Counted from the stretch's first letter, positions 1 to 9,515 are shown. The stretch: DNA of 32,712 nucleotides from Limnochordia bacterium (GCA_023230925.1 JALNWK010000032.1:1-32712), one strand, 5' to 3'. Notes: generated by a model from the sequence alone, not told the origin. Numbers and translations: made by a program.

Positions 1-139
1 GGACTTCGTCTGGTGGATTGTCGAACCTGTTCAACAGACTCAATGAAGGTACCACTTTCTAGCACGTAAGGAACCGAGCCGACTTGGAGATGGAGCCTCT
101 ACCCGCTAATCGTTGACTCACTCAACACGGGACCATCTA

Positions 140-168
140 TTGTTAAATTAGCTGAGGTGGTGTATAAT
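140..168 (+). promoter_or_regulatory. promoter of the tRNA-Ala gene
   Basis: A TTGTTA -35 box (140-145) and a perfect TATAAT -10 box (163-168) are separated by 17 bases. Transcription would start near 175, a few bases before the mature tRNA end at 180, as expected for a tRNA gene with a very short 5' leader. Confidence 0.7.
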
Positions 169-179
169 ATCTGTTGTTT

Positions 180-255
180 GGGCCTGTAGCTCAGCTGGGA
201 GAGCGCTGCGTTCGCAACGCAGAGGTCGGGAGTTCGAGCCTCCTCGGGTCCACCA
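180..255 (+). tRNA. tRNA-Ala (anticodon CGC)
   Basis: This is a complete 76-nt cloverleaf. The acceptor stem GGGCCTG pairs with CGGGTCC, the D arm starts GCTC and closes GAGC, the anticodon stem CTGCG/CGCAG encloses loop TTCGCAA, and the T arm has loop TTCGAGC. CCA is encoded in the gene (253-255). The anticodon is CGC, reading the alanine codon GCG. The acceptor stem carries the G3-U70 wobble pair that marks alanine tRNAs. No other tRNA lies nearby, so the gene appears to be transcribed alone. Confidence 0.97.
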
Positions 256-260
256 TACAA

Positions 261-294
261 AACGCCCATCAGGACATCATTTCTAGTGGGCGTT
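261..294 (+). terminator. hairpin after the tRNA, probable terminator
   Basis: Perfect 8-bp arms AACGCCCA (261-268) and TGGGCGTT (287-294) with an 18-nt loop follow the tRNA directly. There is no real T-tract, so it may act as a processing or weak termination hairpin. Confidence 0.45.
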
Positions 295-502
295 ATCAGT
301 TTATGCAGCAAGAACTCCACGAACTTGTCACGGTACCTCTGTTATACAGATAGGGCATCAATCCGCTCAAAATGCCTCCCAGAATCTTAAACAGGAACGT
401 CTAGCGTTCAGATTACCCATGTAATTGGCCAAGATGCAGCACCACTCTGCTTGGTTCGGCATAGGTTATAGCAGACTATGGGAGGGAGCAAGGAGGATTA
501 TG

Positions 503-1105
503 ATGCCGCTATGGTCTGTGGTATTACTAGGTCTTTCCGTGAGTGTAGACAGTTTTGCCTTGGGGATCGCCTATAGTATGCAGAAGATTAGAATCCCCTG
601 GTTTAGCCTGTTAATCATCGGCTTTTGTACTGCATCTTTGATGGGGCTTTCCATACTTATTGGCCAATCCACCTCATGGATTATCCCCGAGGCTTTTTCT
701 GTTGTGATCGGTGGGGGAATATTGGTAGGTATTGGCTCTTGGCAACTGTTCCAAGGGTGTAAAAGTTATCTACGACAGCTGCGAAAGAGGACCCTTATTG
801 GACAACTTGGGCTGATTAAAGATCCCGGTGCCTTCGATATAGACCGCTCCGGTTCCTTAGATAGGTTTGAGTCCTTGCTGTTGGGGCTTGCCTTAGGGAT
901 GGACGCCTTTGCCGCGGGATTTGCTGTGGCGATGTTGGGGTTTGCTTGGTGGCATATTCCAATCGTAGCTTCAATCTGTGTAGGTTTGGTGTATATCGGG
1001 TTTTGGGTGGGAAGGCGTAACGCCATCTGTTGGTTAAGTCAGCGGGGTTTTGTCCTCTCGGGGTTGCTGTTGATTGGTTTGGGTCTGTGGCGTTTGCTCT
1101 TCTGA
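503..1105 (+). CDS. ytaF: YtaF/MntP-family sporulation membrane protein
   Basis: This is a polytopic membrane protein of about 200 residues, close to the usual YtaF length. It has the internal duplication of the MntP/DUF204 fold: the first half carries VSVDSFALG in helix 1 and the second half carries the matching MDAFAAG, separated by a charged loop around residues 90-125. The aspartates in these repeats are the family's candidate metal ligands. MntP members export manganese; YtaF is sporulation-associated and its substrate is not established. AGGAGG at 491-496 sits 6 bases before the chosen ATG (503); the ATG at 500 is an alternative. A longer reading from TTG 425 lacks a ribosome site. The last 72 bases overlap the 3' end of the convergent diguanylate cyclase gene. 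Confidence 0.85.
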   Translation: MPLWSVVLLGLSVSVDSFALGIAYSMQKIRIPWFSLLIIGFCTASLMGLSILIGQSTSWIIPEAFSVVIGGGILVGIGSWQLFQGCKSYLRQLRKRTLIGQLGLIKDPGAFDIDRSGSLDRFESLLLGLALGMDAFAAGFAVAMLGFAWWHIPIVASICVGLVYIGFWVGRRNAICWLSQRGFVLSGLLLIGLGLWRLLF

Positions 1106-1867
1106 TGTGCTGGACTTACTCTGCCTTTTGGATGCGTACATGAACTGGTCCGCCTTACTCAGCAAAGTAACCAGATCCGTGCCGTCATCGGGATAACTAG
1201 CTAACCCGGCACTAATATCCAAGGAGATGCCCCATTGCTTAGTCAATTCTTTCAGCAATTCGCAGCATCGGTTAGCGATCCGTTCCGCTTGTATCCGACC
1301 GCTTTGTACAAACAAAATACAGAATTCATCGCCGCCGAGGCGGGCGACGTAATCGGTTTCCCTGCAGGTGCTTAAGAAGGATTCTGCGACAATTTGGAGG
1401 AGTCTGTCCCCGTATGGGTGTCCGTAGGTATCATTAATGTCCTTGAAGTTATCGATATCAAAGAAGGCAAGGGTGAAGGTGGAATTGTAGCGTTTTGCCC
1501 GGTTTAGCTCCCGTTTGACCGATTCGGCAAATCCTCTACGATTGAGGATTCCTGTGAGTGGATCCTGCATGGCACTACAACGATATTCCTCGTTTTCTCT
1601 CAGTAACAGACGGGCGCCGTGGAAGCCGCCGACACTTACCAGAATTGTGCCTACTCCAGCAAGGGTCAGTACCAGCAACGGGGAGAGAACGCCCTCACCG
1701 CAAAGATTGGCAAAACCTGTAAGGGTGGCCATAACCAAGACCGTAACACCCACGCAATAAAGACACGCACAACTGCTATGAGGGAATTTTCTTAAAAAGG
1801 GAAAAATAAAAGTTATCCATAGCACAGCAAGACCAAATAATGAGAAGTAGCAAACTGTCTGAGTCAT
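1034..1867 (-). CDS. membrane-anchored diguanylate cyclase (GGDEF)
   Basis: This 277-aa protein makes c-di-GMP from two GTP. Residues 1-95 are hydrophobic and form about three membrane helices with little room for an extracellular sensor. The GGDEF domain spans about 98-250: DPLTGILNRRGF at the start, DIDNFKDINDTYGH, then GGDEF at 178-182. RETD at 169-172 lies five residues before the signature, so the product-inhibition I-site is present. All expected catalytic residues are visible, so it should be active. The C-terminal tail of about 27 residues is rich in Ser, Thr and Gln, looks disordered, and is encoded antisense to the end of ytaF. GGGG about 8 bases before the ATG is only a weak ribosome site. 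A second GGDEF gene and a c-di-GMP riboswitch lie about 10 kb away. Confidence 0.9.
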   Translation of the reverse strand: MTQTVCYFSLFGLAVLWITFIFPFLRKFPHSSCACLYCVGVTVLVMATLTGFANLCGEGVLSPLLVLTLAGVGTILVSVGGFHGARLLLRENEEYRCSAMQDPLTGILNRRGFAESVKRELNRAKRYNSTFTLAFFDIDNFKDINDTYGHPYGDRLLQIVAESFLSTCRETDYVARLGGDEFCILFVQSGRIQAERIANRCCELLKELTKQWGISLDISAGLASYPDDGTDLVTLLSKADQFMYASKRQSKSSTSEEQTPQTQTNQQQPREDKTPLT

Positions 1868-2037
1868 GCAAGCGCCCCATTCTCTCTAAAGTGCTGAGAC
1901 TGCCTATCTGCACTTGTACATGGTCACTACCGCAAAAGTTGTGCACTAGTATGTAATTTTCAGGTCAATTGATGTTGTTCCTACTTCTTCGTTGATCACT
2001 CTTGCCCAATGGAAATGTCGGCTCTTTGCAATTTTCC

Positions 2038-2135
2038 GTATCATGATACACGAATCCTCTGTTTATTAACTTCGACCAGGGAAGGGGGTTTTCCTGCTAG
2101 TCCTAGAGGGAGGAAAATAGGGTTCTTTCTAGAAA
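2038..2135 (+). promoter_or_regulatory. structured leader upstream of addB, function unknown
   Basis: Three elements sit between the divergent GGDEF gene and addB. GTATCATGATAC (2038-2049) is a perfect 12-bp palindrome. TTTTCCT (2089-2095) can pair with AGGAAAA (2111-2117) to form a hairpin; TTCCTG could instead pair upstream with CAGGGAA near 2078, so two folds compete. TTTCTAGAAA (2126-2135) is a 10-bp palindrome just before the ribosome site. There is no T-tract. I see no LexA-type GAAC/GTTC box. The remaining bases from 1868 show no gene. Confidence 0.4.
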
Positions 2136-2160
2136 ATTGGTGAGGAAGGAGGTTGGCAGT

Positions 2161-5100
2161 ATGGGAGTTCGATTCATTGTAGGTAGAGCTGGTACGGGGA
2201 AGACCCATCATTGCATCACCAGCATCGCGCAGAAAGCCAAGGATAACCCCACTGGTCCACCGATTGTGCTGCTTGTTCCTGATCAAGCTACTTTTCAGAT
2301 GGAGCACAGGTTACTTGAGTGTCAGTTGCCTTCCTTTAGCCGAATCCATGTGTTTAGTTTTGGCAGACTCGCAAACTATGTTTTTTCTTTGGAGGGCGGT
2401 AGAATCGCCCCTGAAGTGCGAGATTTGGGAAAACAGATGCTTCTGCGGCGTCTAGTGGATAGGCGGTTGCCTGAGCTGATGGTCTTTGACCGGGTGGCCC
2501 GGTACCCGGGATTTACCAAGTATCTGGGGGTACTGTTTACAGAACTGTGCAACTGGAGTATTTCCTTAGAGGATCTCAAGCAAGTTGCCGGGTCCGGTGC
2601 GTATCTGGATGCTAAGCTGCACGATATTGCATTGTTGTACCACGATTATCTGGAATACTTAGAACAGGGATATTTTGACCCGGATACTGCCCTGGATCTG
2701 CTTGCCGACGCATGCGATGCCTCCTTTGTTCAACAAGCTGAGTTCTGGATTGACGGGTTCTCCGGTTTTACTCCCCAGGAATACAAGGTGTTGGCCGGGG
2801 TGATGCAGCACGCAGCACAGGTGCATATAGCGCTGTGTTTGGACGCGGATTTACTTGAACGGGCCCCACGTCCCACCAATCCCTTCTATCCAGTGTGGAT
2901 GACCTATCAAAGATGTCACCGCTTGGCACAACAACAAGGCGCTTCTATTACTATTGGGCCCCTACTGTCAAGACCCTATCGATTTAGGAAAGAAGTGCTG
3001 AAGCATCTGGAGGCTAGTTTTGCTACGACCAGCATTGCGCCCTATCGAGGGAAGATCGACGGATTAGAGATAGTTGCCGCTGCGGATCGGCGTCATGAAG
3101 TGGAGATTGTGGCACGGCGAATTGTGCAATTGGTGCAGTCTGGTATGCGTTATCACGAGATCGGTGTCATTTTACGGGATTTTGGTCCCTATGGGGAATT
3201 GATCCATGATATTTTCACCGACTATGGTATTCTTCATTTCCTAGATCGTCGTCGGAGGGTGACCCACCATCCTTTGGCGGAGCTAGTTCATTCTGTATTA
3301 CAAATGGCCCATGGGGGTATCACCCAGGATGCCCTGTTTCGGTTGCTAAAGACTGACCTAACCCCGCTTGAGACTGACAGGATAGATCTACTGGAAAGAT
3401 ATTGTCTGGAGACACAACTCAGTGGTCGAGATTGGTATCAGCCATGGACCGACGGAGTGCTTGAAGACATACGGGAGAGGGTAATAGACTTGCTGGAGCC
3501 GTTTTGCCAGGCGGTGGGACAAGCTGGCAGCGTTCGGCAAATGACCAGAATTCTTTACGATTGGCTCCTGCAGTTGAAGGTACCAACCCGGCTTGTGACC
3601 TGGAGTGAGGAGGCAGCAGCCAAGGGTGATTTAGTCAATGCCAAGACCCACCTGGGTGTTTGGGATGTGTTTGCCAGTGTCTTAGAACAGGTGGTCGAGG
3701 TACTAGGTGATGAGTCCTTAGAATTAGACCAGTATCTAGCAGTCATCGAATCAGGCCTAGAGGGGATGCAGCAGGGGTTGATTCCCTTGGGATTAGATCA
3801 GGTGCTTGTCGGTTCCGTTGAGCGTTCTCGGCAACCGGAGCTAAAGGCAGTGTTCGTCCTTGGGTTATGTGAGGGGGAATTCCCAAGTTGCAGGGAACCG
3901 GATTCCCTGATCAACGATGATGAACGAAGACAGCTAGCTGCCATGGGAATTGAGCTGGGGTATACTCTCACAGACAGACTTGTCTTGGAGCAGTATCTCG
4001 CCTACATTGCCGTCTCTAGGGCGTCTAGTTTCCTGCATTTGAGTTACTGCCAAAATGACGAAAACGGTCGCTTTCTAGGCCCGTCGAGGATTGTGGAACG
4101 AATCTGCAGAGTCTTTCCAGGTTTATCCTTAAGGGAAGTGGTTCGGCCAGAAAGCGGCGCCTTTACTGGGCAGGGCCAGTTTTACATAGAACGGCTTCGG
4201 GAAAGCGTCAATGTGAAGGATGTGGTGCTCAATCTAACCGGGGCCTTGGCTACGCTGCAAAGGGCAGGTTGGGATATTCCCAGTGAGCTCCTTGGTGTAT
4301 ACCAGGAGATTAAACGGAAGTACCCCGAGGCCTCCGAGTTTGTCTTATCGAGTCTGACTTATGATTTGCGTCCCCAGCGACTCAACGTGGACGTAACTCG
4401 GAACCTTTTCCCACGCACAAGCAGTGTCAGTCAGGTAGAGACCTTTGCGGCGTGTCCCTTTAGACATTTTCTACAGTACGGCTTGCAGATCAGACCAGTT
4501 GATAGGCGCCAATTCACTCCCGTTCAGCGAGGTATTTTGATCCATCGAGCCCTAAGTGCCTATGGACAGAAGCTAAACAATATGGGGCTTGATTGGAGTG
4601 ATGTTAGTAGGGAACAGTCAGAACAGCTGATCCGGGAGATTGTCGAAGGGCTTTTGCAGGAGCTTGCCCGTGAAGTAAACATGCCCCCGGCCACCCTAGC
4701 TTACTATGGGAGATCATTACAGGGTACCTTAACCTGGGCCGTGTCTGTGCTGAGTCTTCACGATGAGCAAGGGCAGTTCAAACCTGTAGCCTATGAGCAA
4801 AGATTTGGATACAACCAAGAATGGCCGGGTCTACAATTTGATTTAGCTGGAGACAAAATTGTGGTACGAGGCAGTATTGACCGTATTGATCTAGCTTGTG
4901 CCCAGGACCAAGCTCTTGTACGGATCATCGATTACAAAAGCAGTAGGCAGAAACTAGCTTTGGAACAGGTCTACCATGGATTATCCTTACAGTTGATGGT
5001 GTACATGCTTGTTGTCTTGGACCAGAACCCCCGTTTGCTTCCCGCAGGTGTATTGTACTTTCCTATTACCGATCGCTTTGTGAACAGTAGTGGGCCGATG

Positions 5101-5532
5101 ACCCAAGAGGAGGCACTGGCCATTCGTCTCAAACAGGTGGCCATGACTGGCCTATTGGTGAAGGATGTAGCAGTGGTGAGTCTGATGGATCCGGTGGAAC
5201 AGGGTTATTCCCAACTTCTTTCCGGGGTGATGGTTAAAAAAGACGGTACCCTTAGTGACCGGGGTAATCTATTTGAACCGGAGGGGTTTGAGCGATTAAG
5301 CAAGCATGTTACAGCTAAGCTTTCCAGTTTCATCTACCAATGGCTCAGCGGTGTTGTAGACGTGGCCCCCTACCGGTTGAAAAGGGAGACAGCCTGTAAA
5401 TACTGTGACTATCCGAGTATTTGTGCCTTTGAGGCTAACGTAGGTGGACTTGCCTACCGGGACCTTGTATCCTATTCTGATCAGCAAGTTTGGGAGTTGA
5501 TGCAATATGAAGATACCATCGCCTTGGACTAA
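2161..5532 (+). CDS. addB: AddAB helicase-nuclease subunit AddB
   Basis: This is the 1123-aa B subunit of the AddAB (RexAB-like) enzyme, which resects double-strand breaks and recognises Chi for RecA loading. Residues 8-15 are the Walker A motif GRAGTGKT. The C-terminal nuclease domain has the RecB-type IIDYK motif (D924, K926). Four cysteines, C765, C1079, C1082 and C1088, have the C-xn-C-x2-C-x5-C spacing that binds the structural 4Fe-4S cluster of AddB. Length is slightly under the B. subtilis protein (1166). AAGGAGG at 2146-2152, 8 bases before the ATG, decides the start; a TTG at 2137 lacks a ribosome site. addA begins inside the end of this gene, so the two are translationally coupled. 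Confidence 0.97.
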   Translation: MGVRFIVGRAGTGKTHHCITSIAQKAKDNPTGPPIVLLVPDQATFQMEHRLLECQLPSFSRIHVFSFGRLANYVFSLEGGRIAPEVRDLGKQMLLRRLVDRRLPELMVFDRVARYPGFTKYLGVLFTELCNWSISLEDLKQVAGSGAYLDAKLHDIALLYHDYLEYLEQGYFDPDTALDLLADACDASFVQQAEFWIDGFSGFTPQEYKVLAGVMQHAAQVHIALCLDADLLERAPRPTNPFYPVWMTYQRCHRLAQQQGASITIGPLLSRPYRFRKEVLKHLEASFATTSIAPYRGKIDGLEIVAAADRRHEVEIVARRIVQLVQSGMRYHEIGVILRDFGPYGELIHDIFTDYGILHFLDRRRRVTHHPLAELVHSVLQMAHGGITQDALFRLLKTDLTPLETDRIDLLERYCLETQLSGRDWYQPWTDGVLEDIRERVIDLLEPFCQAVGQAGSVRQMTRILYDWLLQLKVPTRLVTWSEEAAAKGDLVNAKTHLGVWDVFASVLEQVVEVLGDESLELDQYLAVIESGLEGMQQGLIPLGLDQVLVGSVERSRQPELKAVFVLGLCEGEFPSCREPDSLINDDERRQLAAMGIELGYTLTDRLVLEQYLAYIAVSRASSFLHLSYCQNDENGRFLGPSRIVERICRVFPGLSLREVVRPESGAFTGQGQFYIERLRESVNVKDVVLNLTGALATLQRAGWDIPSELLGVYQEIKRKYPEASEFVLSSLTYDLRPQRLNVDVTRNLFPRTSSVSQVETFAACPFRHFLQYGLQIRPVDRRQFTPVQRGILIHRALSAYGQKLNNMGLDWSDVSREQSEQLIREIVEGLLQELAREVNMPPATLAYYGRSLQGTLTWAVSVLSLHDEQGQFKPVAYEQRFGYNQEWPGLQFDLAGDKIVVRGSIDRIDLACAQDQALVRIIDYKSSRQKLALEQVYHGLSLQLMVYMLVVLDQNPRLLPAGVLYFPITDRFVNSSGPMTQEEALAIRLKQVAMTGLLVKDVAVVSLMDPVEQGYSQLLSGVMVKKDGTLSDRGNLFEPEGFERLSKHVTAKLSSFIYQWLSGVVDVAPYRLKRETACKYCDYPSICAFEANVGGLAYRDLVSYSDQQVWELMQYEDTIALD

Positions 5533-8500
5533 GGAACAGTGGGAGGCCATTAGTGCTAGGAACTGCGATTTACTCGTATCAGCCGCTGCGGGTGCGGGTA
5601 AAACCGCTGTTTTGGTTGAGCGGATCAGCCGCTTGATCACCGATCCCCAAAACCCCGTTGATCTGAACCAGCTACTCGTGGTGACCTTTACCGAGGCGGC
5701 CGCCCGGGAGATGAAGGAGCGAATTGGCCTAAAGCTAACGGAGACTTTGGCTCATCATCCCGAGGACTACCGCTTGGCGATGCAGTTGACCATGCTAGAT
5801 AGTGCCGCTATTTCCACCATCCACGCCTTTTGCCTGAGCATCATGCGCCGTTACTTCTATGAGCTAGAGCTAGACCCGGCTTTTCGTGTTCTTGATGAGG
5901 CGGAGTCAATCCTTTTGCGGGGGGAACTAGTGGATGATCTTTTCAACAGGCTGTATCGGGAGGGAGATCCAAGGTTTATTGAAGTAGTTGATTCCTTTGG
6001 CGGCTTTGATACCGACGGTGCCCTAAAAGCGATGGTAGGACAACTCTATGACTTCAGTCGGAGTATGCCTGATCCTGCTGGTTGGTTGGATGCCGCCTTG
6101 GATAATCTTGACGATCTTGGGTTGTGGCAGGACTTAGCCTGCAAACAGATGGCAATGGCACTCACCTGTCTGATCGAAGACTATCTGTATGTCCGGAGGT
6201 TGTGTCAGAACTACGGGCTAGATCGATATGGGGATCTATTGTCTGAGGAGCTGCTACTCTTTGATGAGTTGCGACAGAGCGCTCAGCAAGACAATTGGAC
6301 ACTACTAACGGGTCTTGTTGAGGAAGTCACCTTTCGGACGTTGCCCCGGGTAAAGGATGCAGACCAGCGGGTTAAGGAAGCGGTTCAGGCTGTCCGTACC
6401 GAGGCCAAAGACCTAATGGCTCGCCTAAGGACCGAGTACCTTCGCCCAGAAGGATTAGGTGAGGAACTGTCACGGGCCAAAGAGCTGATGGCGATCATAT
6501 CCAATCTGGTGTTACAATTTGGTCAAAGCTACCGGGAGGAGAAACTGCGCCAGGGAAAGGTAGACTTCTCGGATCTGGAGCATTACTGTCTTCGACTTTT
6601 GCGCATGCCCCAGATCCAACGGGACCTTGCAGGTTGCTATCGGTATGTGTTAGTGGACGAGTACCAAGACATTAACGGGGTACAGGAGGAGATTCTTAAT
6701 CTTTGTGCCCAAGGTGCAGATAAGTTTATGGTGGGAGACATTAAGCAGAGTATTTATCGGTTTCGCTTGGCGGATCCGGGGTTGTTTCTGGCGAAATACG
6801 AACGATTTACTCCCGAGGACACAGACAAGAAACGGGTGGACCTAAGTACCAATTTCCGATGTCAAAGGCAGATTATTAATGCTGTAAACTTCATATTTCG
6901 GCAGTTGTTTTCAAAGGAAGTTGGCGAGTTAGAGTATGATTTACAGGCGGAGCTTGTATGTGGTCGGCAGGATGCTTCGGAACCGGGGACTACCAAGCTT
7001 CATCTTGTAGAGGGTGATGTGGAGGATAAGGAATTACATCCAGGTATTGAGGCCGCCCACCGGGAGGCCTTGGTAATGGCGGCGGAGATTAGGGAAATGG
7101 TCGGTAGTTTGTCTGTTTATGACAAAGGGCAAAGAGAATTAAGACCTGCGACCTATTCAGATATTGTCATCCTAGTGCGGTCGATGACCCATAGTGACAA
7201 GATCCTGGAGGCCTTTGATCGATGTGGTATTCCTGCCCATGTGGAACTTAGTGGTGGTTATTTTGGTGCGACGGAAGTGCAAACGATCCTATCTTTGCTC
7301 AAAGTGATCGACAATCCTCGCCAGGACATTCCCTTAGTTGCGGTCTTACGCTCACCTATTGTGGGACTTACTGCCGAGGAGCTAGGTAGGCTGCGCATCA
7401 AGTCCCCAGAGACGGATTTTTATGATTGCCTGCTAGAAGAAGGATGTGGTGAGAAGGTTCAGAAATTCCTAGAGCAACTGGAGGACTTTCGGACGGTAGC
7501 CCAAAGATGTCCATTAAATCAGCTGATCTGGCATATCTACCGGGAGACTGGGTACTATGACTATGTCACCGGTTTGCCCAATGGTGCACAACGCCGGGCC
7601 AATTTGCGCGCTCTTTACGATCGAGCCCTGCAATTTGAGGAGTTCTCCCAGCAAGGCCTGTTTCGCTTTTTGCAGTTTATTGGGGAACTTGAGGCAAAGC
7701 GGGAAGATATGGCTCCCGCCTGCGCTGTGGGTGAGAAAGATGACGTGGTGCGAATCATGAGTGTTCATAAGAGTAAGGGGCTGGAGTTTCCGATCGTGTT
7801 TGTCGGTGGTTTGGGTACCAAATTCAACTTCTCGGATCTTTATGGTGATGTACTGTGGTCTAAGGAACTGGGCTTAGGTCCAAAGATTGCCGACTCGGAT
7901 TTACGATTTAAGTACCCATCGTTACCCTGGATCCTAATTAGGGATGAAAAGAGAGCCCTTGCTCTGTCCGAGGAGATGCGCATTTTATATGTAGCCTTGA
8001 CCCGGGCGAGGGATCATTTGATTCTTGTGGGTACAGTGGGCAGCTTGGAACGTAGTTGCACCAGTTGGTCCCGTTCCTTGGGAGTAGAAGGGTGGACTCT
8101 ACCCACAAGTATGCGGCTACAGGCCAGCTCCTACCTTGATTGGTTAGGACCTGCGGTGATTCGTCACGGGAGCGGTACAGTGCTTCAGGATATCGCGCAA
8201 AGCAATCAAGGGACTAATCTACAGGTCCAAGAGAGTGATGTGGACTGGGAGATTAAGCTGTGGCGAGGAGAGGAGTTGGCCCTGCTAGAGGAACAGGTGA
8301 CAACAGAACAAGGGGATCTGAGTAATGGTGGTGATGACCTTAGCCTGTGGGAGGAGCTGGAGCAAATCCTCAGTTGGGAGTATCCCTTCGGGCACCTAGC
8401 GGGAATCCCCGCAAAACTGACGGTAACCGAGGTGACTAAAAGAATCAGTATGACTGAGGAGGAAGAAGACCTCCTTGCCTTAGCGGGGTTACATCAACCT

Positions 8501-9040
8501 CGCAGACCAGCCTTTGTGCAGGAGCGGGGCATGACTCCTACCGAATACGGGACGGCCATTCATACTGTTTTGCAGCACCTTCATCTGAAACCCCCGATGA
8601 ATAGAACCGATATTGAACAGGAGCTTACGCGGCTGGTAGAGAAGCGGATCATTTCCAAAGAGCAGGCCATGGAAATTGAGATCGAGAGTCTAGTTAGTTT
8701 CTTCAAAAGCTCCCTTGGTCAGCGACTTTTAGCTGCGACGCGGGTGGAACGGGAGATTCCCTTTACGTGTAGGATGCCAGCCCGTATTCTTCTGCAAAAA
8801 CCGGTGGATGAGCCCGTTGTGCTTCAAGGAGTAGTAGACTGTCTCTTTCTGGACGCCACCATGCACAAATGGGTACTCATTGATTTTAAGAGTGATCAAG
8901 GAGGGATTGTGCCAAAACGGCTAGAGGCCTACCGAAGACAAATCAAGATCTACCGTGAAGCTTTGCTGTTGCAGGACTGGCCCGTGGATGAAGGATATTT
9001 GTGCTTCCTTAGTACGGACCAGATTCTGCAGGTTTTCTAG
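5507..9040 (+). CDS. addA: AddAB helicase-nuclease subunit AddA
   Basis: This 1177-aa protein is the UvrD-like helicase and nuclease subunit that partners AddB. Motifs appear in order: Q-motif region WTKEQWEAI, Walker A AAAGAGKT (26-33), VVTFTEAAAREMKERI (Ia), VDEYQDIN (Walker B, near 384), VGDIKQSIYRFR (III), MSVHKSKGLEFPIVFVGG (V, near 750), and ILYVALTRARD (VI, near 825). The C-terminal RecB-type nuclease has YGTAIHTVLQHL and the catalytic WVLIDFKSD near 1121. The gene overlaps addB by 26 bases, with GGGAG about 10 bases before the ATG. All functional motifs are intact. Confidence 0.97.
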   Translation: MKIPSPWTKEQWEAISARNCDLLVSAAAGAGKTAVLVERISRLITDPQNPVDLNQLLVVTFTEAAAREMKERIGLKLTETLAHHPEDYRLAMQLTMLDSAAISTIHAFCLSIMRRYFYELELDPAFRVLDEAESILLRGELVDDLFNRLYREGDPRFIEVVDSFGGFDTDGALKAMVGQLYDFSRSMPDPAGWLDAALDNLDDLGLWQDLACKQMAMALTCLIEDYLYVRRLCQNYGLDRYGDLLSEELLLFDELRQSAQQDNWTLLTGLVEEVTFRTLPRVKDADQRVKEAVQAVRTEAKDLMARLRTEYLRPEGLGEELSRAKELMAIISNLVLQFGQSYREEKLRQGKVDFSDLEHYCLRLLRMPQIQRDLAGCYRYVLVDEYQDINGVQEEILNLCAQGADKFMVGDIKQSIYRFRLADPGLFLAKYERFTPEDTDKKRVDLSTNFRCQRQIINAVNFIFRQLFSKEVGELEYDLQAELVCGRQDASEPGTTKLHLVEGDVEDKELHPGIEAAHREALVMAAEIREMVGSLSVYDKGQRELRPATYSDIVILVRSMTHSDKILEAFDRCGIPAHVELSGGYFGATEVQTILSLLKVIDNPRQDIPLVAVLRSPIVGLTAEELGRLRIKSPETDFYDCLLEEGCGEKVQKFLEQLEDFRTVAQRCPLNQLIWHIYRETGYYDYVTGLPNGAQRRANLRALYDRALQFEEFSQQGLFRFLQFIGELEAKREDMAPACAVGEKDDVVRIMSVHKSKGLEFPIVFVGGLGTKFNFSDLYGDVLWSKELGLGPKIADSDLRFKYPSLPWILIRDEKRALALSEEMRILYVALTRARDHLILVGTVGSLERSCTSWSRSLGVEGWTLPTSMRLQASSYLDWLGPAVIRHGSGTVLQDIAQSNQGTNLQVQESDVDWEIKLWRGEELALLEEQVTTEQGDLSNGGDDLSLWEELEQILSWEYPFGHLAGIPAKLTVTEVTKRISMTEEEEDLLALAGLHQPRRPAFVQERGMTPTEYGTAIHTVLQHLHLKPPMNRTDIEQELTRLVEKRIISKEQAMEIEIESLVSFFKSSLGQRLLAATRVEREIPFTCRMPARILLQKPVDEPVVLQGVVDCLFLDATMHKWVLIDFKSDQGGIVPKRLEAYRRQIKIYREALLLQDWPVDEGYLCFLSTDQILQVF

Positions 9041-9107
9041 ATGTTATTGCTATTGGTAAAAAGCAAGTTGTTATCAATGGTTTGGCAGAAGCTATAGAAT
9101 GCTCTTC

Positions 9108-9136
9108 TTGACAAAGCCAGATCAGTGTGATAGGTT
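9108..9136 (+). promoter_or_regulatory. promoter of the cold-shock gene
   Basis: A perfect TTGACA (9108-9113) lies 17 bases before TAGGTT (9131-9136), which is preceded by TGA, an extended -10 element. A start near 9143 gives a 5' untranslated region of about 55 bases. Confidence 0.65.
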
Positions 9137-9198
9137 AAAGCTAGACAGGACAATGTTGTTGTTTTGTCGTAATACACTCTCAGGAGGAATTTAGTTAC

Positions 9199-9405
9199 AT
9201 GGCAATTGGAACGGTTAAATGGTTTGACGCGCGCAAAGGTTATGGGTTTATCGAGCAGCCGAATGGCGAGGATGTGTTTGTGCACTTTTCTGCGATAATT
9301 GAGGATGGCTTCAAGACGCTTGAAGAAGGACAGGAAGTAGAGTTTGAGATCGTAATGGGAGAAAAGGGACCGCAGGCTGCAAACGTCAGCAAGACCAGCG
9401 CCTGA
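9199..9405 (+). CDS. cold-shock protein, CspA family
   Basis: This is a 68-aa single-domain OB-fold nucleic-acid chaperone of standard length. It opens with MAIGTVKWFDARKGYGFI, which contains RNP1 (KGYGFI), followed by RNP2 (VFVHFSAI). The aromatic residues that stack on single-stranded RNA or DNA (W8, F9, Y15, F17 and the two Phe of RNP2) are present. Such proteins melt RNA structure and are often made constitutively as well as at low temperature. AGGAGG at 9182-9187 is 11 bases before the ATG. The gene stands alone between its own promoter and a strong terminator; which paralogue it is cannot be told from the sequence. Confidence 0.96.
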   Translation: MAIGTVKWFDARKGYGFIEQPNGEDVFVHFSAIIEDGFKTLEEGQEVEFEIVMGEKGPQAANVSKTSA

Positions 9406-9440
9406 GCGCGTTGCAAATAGCGATAGAATGCTTGCAAATG

Positions 9441-9468
9441 AAAGACCTCCAATCGGAGGTCTTTTTTT
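9441..9468 (+). terminator. rho-independent terminator after the cold-shock gene
   Basis: A perfect 10-bp stem AAAGACCTCC / GGAGGTCTTT with loop AATC runs into a tract of seven T residues. The minus-strand membrane operon converges on it and ends at 9516, so it may serve both directions, though the T-run on that side is poor. Confidence 0.93.
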
Positions 9469-9515
9469 GTTAGCCTGTATAGGATTTGCAGCCACTTTGC
9501 AGTGGGTTTGAATTC

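Noticed and set aside
99..320. 73-aa minus-strand frame with a phrase like EARTPDLCVANAALSQLSYRP
   Set aside because: It is the antisense of tRNA-Ala; such frames are a known false prediction opposite tRNA genes.
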